DNA from: Halanaerobiales bacterium
Lineage (GTDB): Bacteria; Bacillota_F; Halanaerobiia; DY22613
NCBI GenBank assembly: GCA_023128035.1
Contig: JAGMES010000014.1
Span: 1-54,664 of the forward strand
DNA: 54,664 bases
Reading direction: 5' to 3'
This document shows, piece by piece, positions 16,274 through 26,055 of the stretch (within the stretch, counting starts at the first letter, position 1; the number at the start of each line of letters is the position of its first letter). The position numbers and the translations under genes were made by a program. The notes under the pieces were generated by a model. The model saw only the letters and a list, made by a program, of their open reading frames with translations. It did no database searches and was not told the origin of the DNA.

Positions 16274-18274
16274 ATGGAAACCTTATATATAGGCCCAACA
16301 GGGTCAGGGAAAACAACTATATTACTTGAGAAGTATTTAGAGATTGCGAAAAAAACTAAAAGAACAGAAGAATGTCTGGTATTTGTTAAAAATGCAACCA
16401 GTGTTACAGATTGGCGAAGGAATGTAGATTTACAACAGTTTGGCCCAATCAATGCTTTTACTTACTTTGGATTTATCCAGAGAGAGTTGACAGATTATTG
16501 GAGTATTGTAGAAAAACAAATGACAGATGAGATAAAATCTTTGGAACCTACATTCATGAATGTAGAAACTTCTCATTACTTAATGAGTCAACTTGTAGAT
16601 AAAGCTCGTTCAAGAGAGGGAACTTTTGCTTCGATCAATGCAACATCTCAGCAGATTGCTGTTCAACTGATCGATAATTTAAACCATGCTGCTATGAATG
16701 GATTGACATTTGAGGAGATAAAGAAAAGATTATTTCGCTTAGCCCAAGAAGATCAGGATAAAGTCACTATCTACAAAGAATCATTGCAGATTATGCGTCA
16801 ATTTATAGAACACTGTATAAATACCAGGTGTCTTGATTATTCTTTGATTGTTGATTTATATAACCAATACTTGCTTTCAAATGAAAACTATTATAAAGAT
16901 ATAAAAAAAACTTTTCGATATCTGCTCGTTGATAATTTAGAAACTACGGTTCCGACAGCTCAGGATTTGATTTTAAAGGTTATGGAACATACAGAAGAAA
17001 CGTATCTTGCCTTTAATCCTGAGGGAGGTTTTACATCGTTTTTTGGAGGGAATCCGAAACTGGCTCAGAAAACCTTCTTTCCTATCTGTGCGTGTGTAAA
17101 TCTGGATGAATCACATACTTCATCTAAGGAATCTAGAGAGCTAGCAAAGGCCATAACTGAGAAAGTTTTAGAAGGTAAACCTATTACTAAAAATGATTTT
17201 ATTAAGGGTGAAATTCCCGCTGATTTGAGAGGAGATATGCTTCTAAAAGTAGCGGATAAGGTGAAGGATCTTTTAGATGAGGAAGTCTTGCCAGGTGAAG
17301 TCGCCTTAATTGCTCCAATTATTGATAAAGTTATGGAATTTACCTTTGAACGTTATTTTACGCAACATGGGTTCAAACTAGCCAATCTTACTAGAAATAA
17401 GAGGCTACTTGATGAACCATTTGCTCAGGCATTGATAACGCTGGCTTTGTTAGTAAATTCTGATTGGAAATTAGAATTGAATTTTTCTTCATTAGTACAG
17501 ACTTTGAGTTTGATCTTGAAACTTGATCCTATTCGTAGTTCATTATTAGCTGATGAGATATTTAAAAACCAAATGGTCTTGCCTGATTTAGATGAGATTA
17601 ATTTACGAGATCGGTTGGGTTTTGAAAACTCAGATAAATATGATCTTTTTATAGATTGGGTAAAGGAAAAGCAATCTAATGATATAGAGATGGAGCATTT
17701 CTTCCAAAGAGTATTTGGTGAACTTTTAGCTCCGTTATCTCCAGAAGAGAAGGATATTCTTGCTTGTAGACAGATCATCGCTTCTATCACAAAATTTAAA
17801 AAAGTTATGAAGAAATTTAATCCTCTAGACGAAAAACAGTTGGGAAAAGATTTTATCGATATGGTTTTGAATGGAACATTAGCAGCGGAAGTTTTATTTA
17901 GACCGCCTTCTAGTGCTGAACATATCATATTAGCCACACCCTATACATTCTTATTTTCGCCGTACATTAAGCAGGTTAAATACCTATTCTGGCTAGATAT
18001 AGCCAGTGAAAATTGGCTTAGAAGTAGTAGTAAAGAATTGACAAATCCATTTATTTTATCTCGCCAGTGGCAAGATGATGATGAATGGACTGATGAAGTA
18101 GACCAAAATTTGCGTAAAGAACAGTTGATCAACTATTTGCAGAGTTTGTTGAGTAAATGTACAGATGGCTTATATCTAGCAAACAGCTATCTAAGTAGTC
18201 ATGGCTGGGAGCAGGATGGCAGGCTTTATGAGTGGTTAGAGAAGTATGATGTTGAGGTGAATCAGCATGATTAG
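16274..18274 (+). CDS. Degenerate UvrD-like/AddB-RecC-like subunit of a helicase-nuclease
   Basis: 666 residues from ATG 16274 (AGGTG seven bases upstream). A P-loop ETLYIGPTGSGKTTILLEKYLE opens the protein, but the Walker B position reads YLLVDNLETTVP where active helicases have DExQ, and no arginine-finger motif VI is visible. This is the pattern of the AddB/RecC side of RecBCD-type complexes, where one helicase fold is retained for structure or DNA scanning. Unlike AddB it lacks a C-terminal nuclease domain; the third gene of this operon supplies one. It overlaps the UvrD helicase gene by eight bases. Confidence 0.65.
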   Translation: METLYIGPTGSGKTTILLEKYLEIAKKTKRTEECLVFVKNATSVTDWRRNVDLQQFGPINAFTYFGFIQRELTDYWSIVEKQMTDEIKSLEPTFMNVETSHYLMSQLVDKARSREGTFASINATSQQIAVQLIDNLNHAAMNGLTFEEIKKRLFRLAQEDQDKVTIYKESLQIMRQFIEHCINTRCLDYSLIVDLYNQYLLSNENYYKDIKKTFRYLLVDNLETTVPTAQDLILKVMEHTEETYLAFNPEGGFTSFFGGNPKLAQKTFFPICACVNLDESHTSSKESRELAKAITEKVLEGKPITKNDFIKGEIPADLRGDMLLKVADKVKDLLDEEVLPGEVALIAPIIDKVMEFTFERYFTQHGFKLANLTRNKRLLDEPFAQALITLALLVNSDWKLELNFSSLVQTLSLILKLDPIRSSLLADEIFKNQMVLPDLDEINLRDRLGFENSDKYDLFIDWVKEKQSNDIEMEHFFQRVFGELLAPLSPEEKDILACRQIIASITKFKKVMKKFNPLDEKQLGKDFIDMVLNGTLAAEVLFRPPSSAEHIILATPYTFLFSPYIKQVKYLFWLDIASENWLRSSSKELTNPFILSRQWQDDDEWTDEVDQNLRKEQLINYLQSLLSKCTDGLYLANSYLSSHGWEQDGRLYEWLEKYDVEVNQHD

Positions 18275-20498
18275 TTTACGACCTGGACAAAAGGAAGTTG
18301 CAGAATATAGAAAGGGTTTTATGGCGGTTCCTGCTGTTCCTGGAGCAGGGAAAACGACGGTTTTGGCTTATCTAGCTTCGACTCTTATTGAAGAAGGACA
18401 TACAAGGCCAGGTAAAATTCTCGTAGTTACGGTAATGAACTCTGCTGTTTCAAATTTTCGCGCCAGAATCGGAAATTTTCTTGAAGAAAGAGGACTTTCA
18501 CGCAATAGAGGATTTGAAGTTAAAACTCTTCATTCACTAGCTATGAGTATATTAAAAGAAAAACCAGAGTTTTTACTAATCAATAATGAGTTTCAAATAA
18601 TTGACGAATCTAAACAGTGGAATCTAATCGCAGAACTAACTCAGCAGTGGATCGATCATCATGAAGATAAATGGAAATCTCCCATCGGAGTAAAAGAGGA
18701 TACTAAGTGGCATGAGAAAGCTGTTGAGAAATGGACACAATCTGATCTGCCCAGATTTATGAAAGGGATGATAAGCTATATCAAATCTCAGGGTGTGACC
18801 ATTGAGGACATAAAAAAATTAAAACGTAATCTCAATGAAGATTCTTTTTTATATTGGGCATTTGAAATCTATGAAGAATATTCAAAAATACTTTATCGAA
18901 ATGGTCTTTTGGATTTTGATGATCTTATCTTGCAAGCTCTTAAACTTTTGCAAAAAGATGAACAACTCTGTCAACGTTTAAGAAAACGCTGGACATATAT
19001 TTTTGAGGATGAAGCTCAAGATTCTAATCCTCTACAAGAGAAAATTTTACATTTGTTAGCTGGAGAGGATGGAAATCTGGTACGGGTAGGAGATTCGAAC
19101 CAAGCGATTATGGGAACCTTTACCTCTGCAGATACAGAAATTTTCCGTGGTTTTTGTCAATCTACCGATGTTAAAAAGGAATCAATCCTATATTCCAGTC
19201 GCAGTAGTGTGGACATTATTAATTTGGCTAATTATCTTGTAAAATGGTCACGGGGCCAGCATCCTCAGAATGAATGTAGGGATTCATTAGAAGATCAATT
19301 GATTCATCCTGTTGATGAGTTTGATCTTTATCCGAACCCAACTACTGAAAACTACACGATTGCTGTTAAGAGATATGTGGATTCTAAGCAAGAGATTCAG
19401 GAAGTTGCGCAATTGGCGCATCGACACGTAAAAGATAATCCTAAAAATACAGTTGCGATTATTGTTCCCAATCGATTTATTCAAGAGGAAGCCGCGGAAA
19501 AGTTAAAAGAGATGGGAGCGAATTATGAAGAAGTAGGTAAAATTAATAGTGATCAGGCAAAGACAATTTATGATTTAAAATCAGTGATTCAATATCTGGC
19601 TGAACCCCATAAAGTAGATATGGCATCTAAGCTTATCAGAAATGTTTTGCTTTCTGATTTTACTGAAGAAATATTAGGTGCAGTAGATCAATTATTGAAA
19701 CGATATTCTTTAGAAGAGTTGGTTTATCCTATAGGGGGAGAGATGCCTTGGCTTGATTATCCAGATGAACTATTTGATCCTGAGTTACTAGCCGCATTTA
19801 ATCATGCTCTAGACAAACTACGGCTTTGGTTGGATGCAAGTGTAGCGATACCACCAGATGAACTGGTTTTATTCTTAGCTGAACAGATGGAGTTTATAAA
19901 TGAACCTTTGGCTGTTGCTCAGAATATTGCTTTACAGATTAAATCTGAATTGAATGTGAATCCAGGTTGGAAATTGCTCGATATAGCTAATGAATTGCCG
20001 CGGTTAGAGCCATCTTTTCGCCGTTTTGTAAAAGTTTTATCTGACCAAAAAGGCTTTGAGCCAAAGCCAGGATTTATCTCTTTAATAACAGCTCATAAAT
20101 CTAAAGGTTTAGAGTGGGATACAGTATATCTGACATCACTTACTGTGGCTGAGTTTCCAGCCAGTGTGGAAGATAACTTTCGAAGTGAGTACTGGTATCT
20201 TGCAGATGAAGTGTGTAATCCGACAGCATTGGCAAAAGCTCAATTGAAATTTTTGATTGGTAATGGAGATAATGTTGATCCTTTGAAATCTGCTAAGGTT
20301 GAGGAGATCAGTGAACGGTTGCGGTTACTTTATGTGGCGATTACGAGGGCCAAGAAAAATTTACTTCTCACCTTTCCGCAAAAAATTATCTTTAACGCAA
20401 ATTTTACAAAAGAGATTGATGTAAGCAGACCGATAATTGCTTTAAATAAATTTATCACTGAGGAGCGGAAAAGATATGTTGGAAAAGAATCTGAATGA
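18267..20498 (+). CDS. UvrD/Rep-type (SF1A) ATP-dependent DNA helicase
   Basis: 743 residues with a full set of SF1A motifs: motif I AVPGAGKTTVLAYLAS (residues 22-37), motif II FEDEAQDSNPLQ, motif III VRVGDSNQAIMGTFT, motif V LITAHKSKGLEWDTVYL and motif VI RLLYVAITRAKKNLLL. It is a 3'-5' translocase of the AddA/RecB/UvrD group without a fused nuclease domain. Start and stop overlaps with both neighbours show one translationally coupled operon, so I infer it is the motor of a three-subunit recombination-repair nuclease. Confidence 0.9.
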   Translation: MISLRPGQKEVAEYRKGFMAVPAVPGAGKTTVLAYLASTLIEEGHTRPGKILVVTVMNSAVSNFRARIGNFLEERGLSRNRGFEVKTLHSLAMSILKEKPEFLLINNEFQIIDESKQWNLIAELTQQWIDHHEDKWKSPIGVKEDTKWHEKAVEKWTQSDLPRFMKGMISYIKSQGVTIEDIKKLKRNLNEDSFLYWAFEIYEEYSKILYRNGLLDFDDLILQALKLLQKDEQLCQRLRKRWTYIFEDEAQDSNPLQEKILHLLAGEDGNLVRVGDSNQAIMGTFTSADTEIFRGFCQSTDVKKESILYSSRSSVDIINLANYLVKWSRGQHPQNECRDSLEDQLIHPVDEFDLYPNPTTENYTIAVKRYVDSKQEIQEVAQLAHRHVKDNPKNTVAIIVPNRFIQEEAAEKLKEMGANYEEVGKINSDQAKTIYDLKSVIQYLAEPHKVDMASKLIRNVLLSDFTEEILGAVDQLLKRYSLEELVYPIGGEMPWLDYPDELFDPELLAAFNHALDKLRLWLDASVAIPPDELVLFLAEQMEFINEPLAVAQNIALQIKSELNVNPGWKLLDIANELPRLEPSFRRFVKVLSDQKGFEPKPGFISLITAHKSKGLEWDTVYLTSLTVAEFPASVEDNFRSEYWYLADEVCNPTALAKAQLKFLIGNGDNVDPLKSAKVEEISERLRLLYVAITRAKKNLLLTFPQKIIFNANFTKEIDVSRPIIALNKFITEERKRYVGKESE

Positions 20499-21285
20499 TC
20501 TGTATTTCAGTCAATCAGCTCTAATAGCCTATCAGAACTGTCCTTTAAAGTTTCGTAGGCGATATTTTGATGGTCTTTTCTGGCCTGCTGATTGGGGCGG
20601 AGATGAAGAACAGAGGGAAGCTATCGAGCAGGGGAGAATCTTTCACTTATTAGCTCAACGTTATTATTCTCGTGGTGAGATGTTGGACTCGACGGAGATT
20701 ATTACTGAAAATATTTCTCACTGGTTTGAGCGATTGGTTGAATTTAGACCATTTCATGAAAATGGTACTTTTCTTCCTGAACACGAACTGCGTTTAAATG
20801 AGCATGGAATCAAAATAGTTGCTAAATATGATCTTTTGTATATCACTTCAACTGGGCGAATAATTATTTATGATTGGAAAACTAATCATTCGAGACCTAA
20901 AATTGCTTATTGGCGAAATCATTTACAGACTATAGTTTACCGTTATCTAATCTGTAAAGTTGGCGGTGTATATTCTCCTAACGGTTTATTGAAGCCAGAA
21001 AATATTACAATGATCTATTGGAATCCTAAATTTCCTAATGAAATTGAACCATTACCATATAATCATAATCAGTTTCTGCGTGATGAAAGTTTTTTAACAA
21101 AGCTAATTCAGGAGATTAAAAGTCTTGAATATAATGATTTTTTGGCTACTGGTGATCAGAAAAAGTGTAAGTTTTGCGAGTATCGTCCTATCTGTCATGG
21201 TCAAAGGGCATTGCAAGTAGAGATAGAAGAAGAGGAGATGGATTTTGATTTGAATTGGGAGAGCATAGATGAGATTCAATTTTAG
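20476..21285 (+). CDS. PD-(D/E)XK nuclease of the RecB/AddB/Cas4 group with probable Fe-S cluster
   Basis: 269 residues. QSALIAYQNCPLKFRRRYF gives the first cysteine and YxxCP signature; EQGRIFHLLAQRYY holds the conserved histidine; AKYDLLYI and IIIYDWKTNHSRP hold the catalytic D and D-x-K; LQTIVYRYL is the QxxxY motif; and CKFCEYRPICHG adds three cysteines, so four Cys can bind a 4Fe-4S cluster as in AddB and Cas4. It overlaps the helicase gene by 23 bases. No cas genes or arrays are near, so the likely role is the nuclease module of the helicase pair. Confidence 0.88.
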   Translation: MLEKNLNDLYFSQSALIAYQNCPLKFRRRYFDGLFWPADWGGDEEQREAIEQGRIFHLLAQRYYSRGEMLDSTEIITENISHWFERLVEFRPFHENGTFLPEHELRLNEHGIKIVAKYDLLYITSTGRIIIYDWKTNHSRPKIAYWRNHLQTIVYRYLICKVGGVYSPNGLLKPENITMIYWNPKFPNEIEPLPYNHNQFLRDESFLTKLIQEIKSLEYNDFLATGDQKKCKFCEYRPICHGQRALQVEIEEEEMDFDLNWESIDEIQF

Positions 21286-21302
21286 ACAGGAGTCGGTCAA
21301 AG

Positions 21303-23606
21303 ATGAAAATTAATGTCCATTACAACGAAATTATAGACATCCCTCTCTGGATATTAGACGAGCTAAAGGGAAACGAACTATTAGCTCAAATCCTTCTCCA
21401 ACGTGGAGTTGACTCACCCAAAAAAGTACGGGAATTTTTGAATCCTGATCTTTATACCCCTACTGATCCTTTTGAATTCCCCAATATGGAAAAGGCTATC
21501 GAGATGATCATAGCTGCAGTTGATAAAAAAAAAATAATCTGCATATATGGAGATTATGATGTAGATGGTACAACCTCTACCACTATTCTCGTTAAGGTGA
21601 TCAGATCAATAGGTGGTAATGTCAGTTACCATGTCCCCAATCGCTTTACAGAAGGATATGGGATGAATGAGGGCGTAATCAGGGAACTCTCCAAGGAAGT
21701 TAACCTGATTATCACCTGTGACTGTGGAATCTCTAATCATACGGAGATTAGCCTAGCAAAGGAGCTAGGTATGGCGGTGATCGTCACCGATCATCATCAC
21801 TTACCTGATGAGTTACCACCTGCTGATGCGATTGTTACACCAAAATTATTGCCTGAGAATCATCGAGCACATAATATACCAGGCGCTGGTATGGCCTATT
21901 TTCTAGCAAGAGGAATCTTAACTAGCTTAAATCGAGAAAAAGAAGTGAAAGATTATCTTGATCTTACAGCTTTAGCAGTTGTTGCAGATGTTGTTCCATT
22001 GCATGGTGAGAATCGCTATTTACTCCAAAAAGGTCTTCCTGTTTTAGCGAGCACCACACGTCCTGGGCTTGTAGAGTTATTTTCAGTCTGTGGTTTTAAG
22101 CAGCAAGAAATATCAGAAGAAGAGATTGGTTTTCAGATTGCACCTCGGATTAATGCTGCAGGAAGAATTTCTTCAGCAAAACTTGCAGTAGAGCTTCTTT
22201 TAGCAGATGAGAAGGATGAAGCAAAGAGTTTAGCTAAACAATTAGACCAGATCAATAGTCGGAGAAAAGAGTTAGGTGAAGGGATGTATGAAGAAGCCAA
22301 GTCTATACTTGGTGTAGATTTCGAAGCTGCGCCAATTATTCTTTATCGACCAAGATGGCATGAAGGAATTCTTGGGATTACGGCTAGCAAACTTTGTGAG
22401 GATTACAATGTACCGGTCTTATTGATGGGATTGAAAGAAGATGGCAAAACCATAACCGGGTCTGCTAGATCAGTTGCTAATATTCATATATATGATGCAT
22501 TAAAGAAATGTGAGGGATTTTTGAATAAGTTTGGAGGACATGCAGGTGCTGCTGGTTTTTCACTCACAAGGGAAAAGAGAGTAGCATTTGAGAAGAGTAT
22601 GTTACAGGTGCTGGCAGAGGAAATAAAAGAAATAGGAAACGTTCGAGAGATTACCGTGGATGGTAAATTATCTTTAAGTCAAGTGAGTCAAAAAATGTAC
22701 TTTGATCTGCGTAAATTAGCCCCTTTTGGTGAGGCAAATCGTGTTCCGATTTTTTATTGCCAGGATTCAGAGGTGGTTTATCATAGAGCAACAAGCAATG
22801 AAAAACATCTTCGCTTGATTCTTCGGCATGAGAATAAACAACATTCTGCCATCTGGTGGTGGGGTGGAGGAAAAGAAATTGGGCAAAAAGTTGATCTAAC
22901 TTATTCAATTGGAATCAATCGCTGGCAAGGTCGTGAAGAAGTTCAGTTGATTGTGGATCAGATCATTACCCATGATCATAAACTCAAAGAAAAACTTCTT
23001 AAGCCAGAGGAAAAGTTGGATTTTGAGATTCAAGATTTTAGGAATTGGCGAGAGATTGGTAGAGAGTTACCAGATTTCAGCAATGCTGTTTACTATTATG
23101 AAGGAACTGATGAGATAAGATTAACTCCTACGATTAACCGTTATCAATTTTCAAATGCTGATCATCTTATTTTAGTATCTATTCCACCTGGCTTAAGAGT
23201 TTTAAAAGAATTGATCTATTCTGTTAAACCCAAGACTCTGGTTTTAGCTTATTCAAACAGAGAAATGGAATCAGATGCTTTTATGAAGCGATTAATAGGT
23301 GTATTGAAATATGTTATCGAAAGAAAGGATGGAAAAGCAGGTATTTATCAGATTTCTGTGTTAACTGGTGAAATGGAGCATACAGTATCACTTGGATTAA
23401 ATTATTTGGTCGATAAGGGCATGATTGAACTTGAAAATACTAAACCTGAAGAATTAATTATAAAAAAAGGAGATGGAAAGAGTAAAAAAGGGATTCGACT
23501 AAAAGAAGAAAGATTAAAAGCCTTGTTAACGGAAAGTAGAGCATTTCGAAAATATTTATTAAAAACTGAATTCATGAATCTAAAAAAATTAATAATAAAA
23601 GATTAA
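21303..23606 (+). CDS. recJ: RecJ single-stranded-DNA-specific 5'-3' exonuclease
   Basis: 767 residues, ATG behind ACAGGAG, 18 bases after the nuclease gene. DHH phosphoesterase motifs are clear: YGDYDVDGTTSTTIL, ITCDCGISNH and VTDHHHLPDELPPADAIV, then DHHA1 region motif GGHAGAAGFSL. Length and C-terminal extension match Bacillus-type RecJ (about 780 residues) rather than the shorter E. coli protein. It degrades ssDNA in recombination and mismatch/base-excision repair, which suits its position beside the RecBCD-like trio. Confidence 0.95.
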   Translation: MKINVHYNEIIDIPLWILDELKGNELLAQILLQRGVDSPKKVREFLNPDLYTPTDPFEFPNMEKAIEMIIAAVDKKKIICIYGDYDVDGTTSTTILVKVIRSIGGNVSYHVPNRFTEGYGMNEGVIRELSKEVNLIITCDCGISNHTEISLAKELGMAVIVTDHHHLPDELPPADAIVTPKLLPENHRAHNIPGAGMAYFLARGILTSLNREKEVKDYLDLTALAVVADVVPLHGENRYLLQKGLPVLASTTRPGLVELFSVCGFKQQEISEEEIGFQIAPRINAAGRISSAKLAVELLLADEKDEAKSLAKQLDQINSRRKELGEGMYEEAKSILGVDFEAAPIILYRPRWHEGILGITASKLCEDYNVPVLLMGLKEDGKTITGSARSVANIHIYDALKKCEGFLNKFGGHAGAAGFSLTREKRVAFEKSMLQVLAEEIKEIGNVREITVDGKLSLSQVSQKMYFDLRKLAPFGEANRVPIFYCQDSEVVYHRATSNEKHLRLILRHENKQHSAIWWWGGGKEIGQKVDLTYSIGINRWQGREEVQLIVDQIITHDHKLKEKLLKPEEKLDFEIQDFRNWREIGRELPDFSNAVYYYEGTDEIRLTPTINRYQFSNADHLILVSIPPGLRVLKELIYSVKPKTLVLAYSNREMESDAFMKRLIGVLKYVIERKDGKAGIYQISVLTGEMEHTVSLGLNYLVDKGMIELENTKPEELIIKKGDGKSKKGIRLKEERLKALLTESRAFRKYLLKTEFMNLKKLIIKD

Positions 23607-23626
23607 ATTGAAAGAGAGGGATAATC

Positions 23627-25786
23627 ATGTTTTTACAGAGGAAACTGATTCATACTGGTACTGGTATTCTTTTGTGTTTGATATTTCTTTTTGGAGTGAT
23701 GGGAGTAGTCAGCGCAACCGACCTTACTTCTCAGCCATTTGCTGATGAAAAGGAGATGTTAGTACTTCTTAAAGTTCTCCCAAAAAAAGATTGGAATCCA
23801 TCTAGTTGGGTTACATATGAAGATTATCTTATTTTAATTGAAAAACTTTTCAATGGTAGAAGTTCTGCTAATCAGATTAACCTTACTGGTAAAATAACTA
23901 TTCCAGATGGTTATATTTCTTATCTGGATGCTTTATCTGTTGCGGGAATGTTTATGGGTTATGGTAAGGATGATAGTTTTGTTAAAGTAAAAGAATTAAC
24001 TAAAGAAGTAAAGAAAACTGAAAAAGCTCGAATCACAGGCTATGAGATGTCTTATATTTTTTATAATTTGTTGTATTCTACTAGAGTGGGAGATACAGAA
24101 ACTTTGATTGAAGCGAGATATCTTTTGGGTAATCAAGAGATAGTTTCATCACGGGTTATGCAGATTGAGAATCGAAGTTTGGTTTTAAAAGATGAGGGTT
24201 CTCTCTCTTTAGCTTCAGATGTTCAAGTTTTTCATATGGTGAATGAGCAGTTGAAACCAGCGAGTTTTTCACTAATTTCTGTTGGTATGGATGGATTAAA
24301 GTTATTATTTAGTAACAAAGGAGAGGTCCAATCGATTATTTTACCAGAAAAATATTTCCCACAAAATATACGAGTTTTATTGAGTGAAGAATTAAACAGT
24401 TTAGGTGGCAGCAAATCTTATGATTTCCCTGAGATTCTTGTTAAAGCAACCCAACCTTTTAAAATTATAACAGGGGAGAAAGGTAAAGAACGAGTCATAT
24501 TAGTAGCTGAAACTGGAGAAGTGATTAAGTTTACTAATGTGAATGGAGCGGTTAAGGTTCAGATAGGTAGTTTTAGTGAAACTGTGAAAAACCGGGTTTA
24601 TCTTAAATCTTATTACAATCATTCGATCTCTTTTGATGCATTATTATCTACTTCACGTCATGATGAAGTTTCGGTATATGCTGGCATTTTAGAAATTTTT
24701 TCTTCGAATAAATCAGGTTATCTTTATCTAGTAAATCAATTGTCGATGGAACAGTACTTAAAGAAGGTATTACCGGGGCAGATTCCCGCTTCATGGGGTC
24801 TTGAAGCATATAAAGTAATGGCGATAGCAGCGCGCTCTTATGCAATATCTCAAGTTACTCATGGACGTTTTAACGATAAAGGGGCAAATGTTGACGATAG
24901 TAGCTTTTCTCAAATGTATAATAGTATCAGCGAAAATGATATCGCCAATCAAGCTATTGATGAAACAGCAGGAATGGTAGCAATGTATCAAAACCGAGTG
25001 ATTGATGCAGTATTTTTCGCTACTTCTGCGGGTTTTACAGCTAATAATGAGGATGTTTGGCATAATGTACGTACCAAAGAATTTCCAGGGATTGTTGTTC
25101 CTTATCTAAGAGCAAATTCGCAAATTTTTGACCAGGAAGTACCTGGTTTAACTAGTGAAGCAAATGCTTTGGCATTTTTTAAGAATCAAAAACTGAAAAG
25201 TTTTGATTCAGATGCACCGTATTTTCGTTGGAAGATTGAGCTCGGTCGTGAAGAGTTGGAAAATGCCATTAACCGAACCCTTCCTGAGCGCGAGAAAGCA
25301 GATCAGGTATTGGGTACAGATTTTGTGCAAACTTTAGAAGGCAGACCTGTAGATGTGACCGATCCAAAATTCTCTATTGGGAAACTTAAAGATTTGCGGG
25401 TTGTACGTCGTGGAGTAGGTGGAAACATAATGATCTTAGAGATTATGGGAACTGAAGGTATTTATAGAGTGTCGAAAGAATATAATATACGATTTGTGCT
25501 TCGACCACATAAGGATATCACAGGTTCAGAAAAAGATATAATTGTTCTTCGTCATGATGGTAGTAGTGTTAAGAATTATCCGATTCTCCCTAGTGCATTT
25601 GCTGTATTTGATATTAAACGTGATAAAAAAGGAGATATCGAAAAAGTGACTATATATGGTGGAGGTAATGGTCATGGTGTAGGAATGAGCCAGTGGGGTG
25701 TAAAGGGTATGGTTGATTTAGATTATACTTATGAAGAAATATTGAAAAATTATTATAGAAGTATTGAACTAGTGAAAATATATTAG
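23627..25786 (+). CDS. SpoIID/LytB-domain protein (paralogue 1), probable lytic transglycosylase
   Basis: 719 residues with a signal peptide or anchor (IHTGTGILLCLIFLFGVMG). The C-terminal half carries the SpoIID domain: a segment from EQYLKKVLPGQIPASWGLEA to AIAARSYAISQ, DDSSFSQMYN, FFATSAGFTANNEDVW and the GGGNGHGVGMSQWG motif near the C-terminus. SpoIID is a lytic transglycosylase acting on denuded glycan during engulfment; proteins with this domain also act on vegetative walls. It is much longer than classical SpoIID (about 340 residues) because of a 330-residue N-terminal region of unknown fold. 20 bases after recJ; a terminator follows. Confidence 0.88.
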   Translation: MFLQRKLIHTGTGILLCLIFLFGVMGVVSATDLTSQPFADEKEMLVLLKVLPKKDWNPSSWVTYEDYLILIEKLFNGRSSANQINLTGKITIPDGYISYLDALSVAGMFMGYGKDDSFVKVKELTKEVKKTEKARITGYEMSYIFYNLLYSTRVGDTETLIEARYLLGNQEIVSSRVMQIENRSLVLKDEGSLSLASDVQVFHMVNEQLKPASFSLISVGMDGLKLLFSNKGEVQSIILPEKYFPQNIRVLLSEELNSLGGSKSYDFPEILVKATQPFKIITGEKGKERVILVAETGEVIKFTNVNGAVKVQIGSFSETVKNRVYLKSYYNHSISFDALLSTSRHDEVSVYAGILEIFSSNKSGYLYLVNQLSMEQYLKKVLPGQIPASWGLEAYKVMAIAARSYAISQVTHGRFNDKGANVDDSSFSQMYNSISENDIANQAIDETAGMVAMYQNRVIDAVFFATSAGFTANNEDVWHNVRTKEFPGIVVPYLRANSQIFDQEVPGLTSEANALAFFKNQKLKSFDSDAPYFRWKIELGREELENAINRTLPEREKADQVLGTDFVQTLEGRPVDVTDPKFSIGKLKDLRVVRRGVGGNIMILEIMGTEGIYRVSKEYNIRFVLRPHKDITGSEKDIIVLRHDGSSVKNYPILPSAFAVFDIKRDKKGDIEKVTIYGGGNGHGVGMSQWGVKGMVDLDYTYEEILKNYYRSIELVKIY

Positions 25787-25792
25787 ACACAC

Positions 25793-25846
25793 CACAGGAG
25801 AGGTTTTTGATTTGAAGGAATGAAAATATCTCTCCTGTGTTTTTTA
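25793..25846 (+). terminator. Rho-independent terminator ending the repair/SpoIID operon
   Basis: CACAGGAGAG (25793-25802) pairs with CTCTCCTGTG (25830-25839), followed by six T. The 27-base loop is long but the stem is perfect. It marks the left edge of the accessory island. Confidence 0.85.
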
Positions 25847-25960
25847 GTTACAATATTCAACTATCGCAGTTCAAATGTAAAGCATCGTTTAATTATCTGA
25901 TAAGATAGTAGGACTATACTTACATGTGTTTACTGAAAGATATTGAGGCGATCTGACAGA

Positions 25961-26034
25961 ACGTAAAAAAATTACACTCAATTAAAGAATAAAACGTAAA
26001 AAAGTTGCGTACACTTACTAAAGTATGGTATAAT
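25961..26034 (+). promoter_or_regulatory. Promoter with phased direct repeats upstream of the AAA/TOPRIM pair
   Basis: TTGCGT (26005-26010) and TATAAT (26029-26034) with an 18-base spacer form a plausible promoter 22 bases before the ATG. Two copies of ACGTAAAAAA (25961-25970 and 25994-26003) lie 33 bases apart, the second abutting the -35 element. Three helical turns of spacing places them on the same face, as for a regulator site. Confidence 0.5.
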
Positions 26035-26055
26035 TCATTTGAAAGGGTGATAAAT

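Noticed and set aside
16080..16452. Reverse-strand frames over the start of the repair operon
   Set aside because: They overlap the P-loop region of the forward gene and show no domain.
17425..17937. 170-codon reverse-strand frame inside the degenerate UvrD-like gene
   Set aside because: Antisense shadow of a well-supported coding frame; no ribosome site.
20476..21285. Cas4 nuclease of a CRISPR system
   Set aside because: Same fold and cysteines, but it is translationally coupled to UvrD-type genes and no cas genes or arrays are present.
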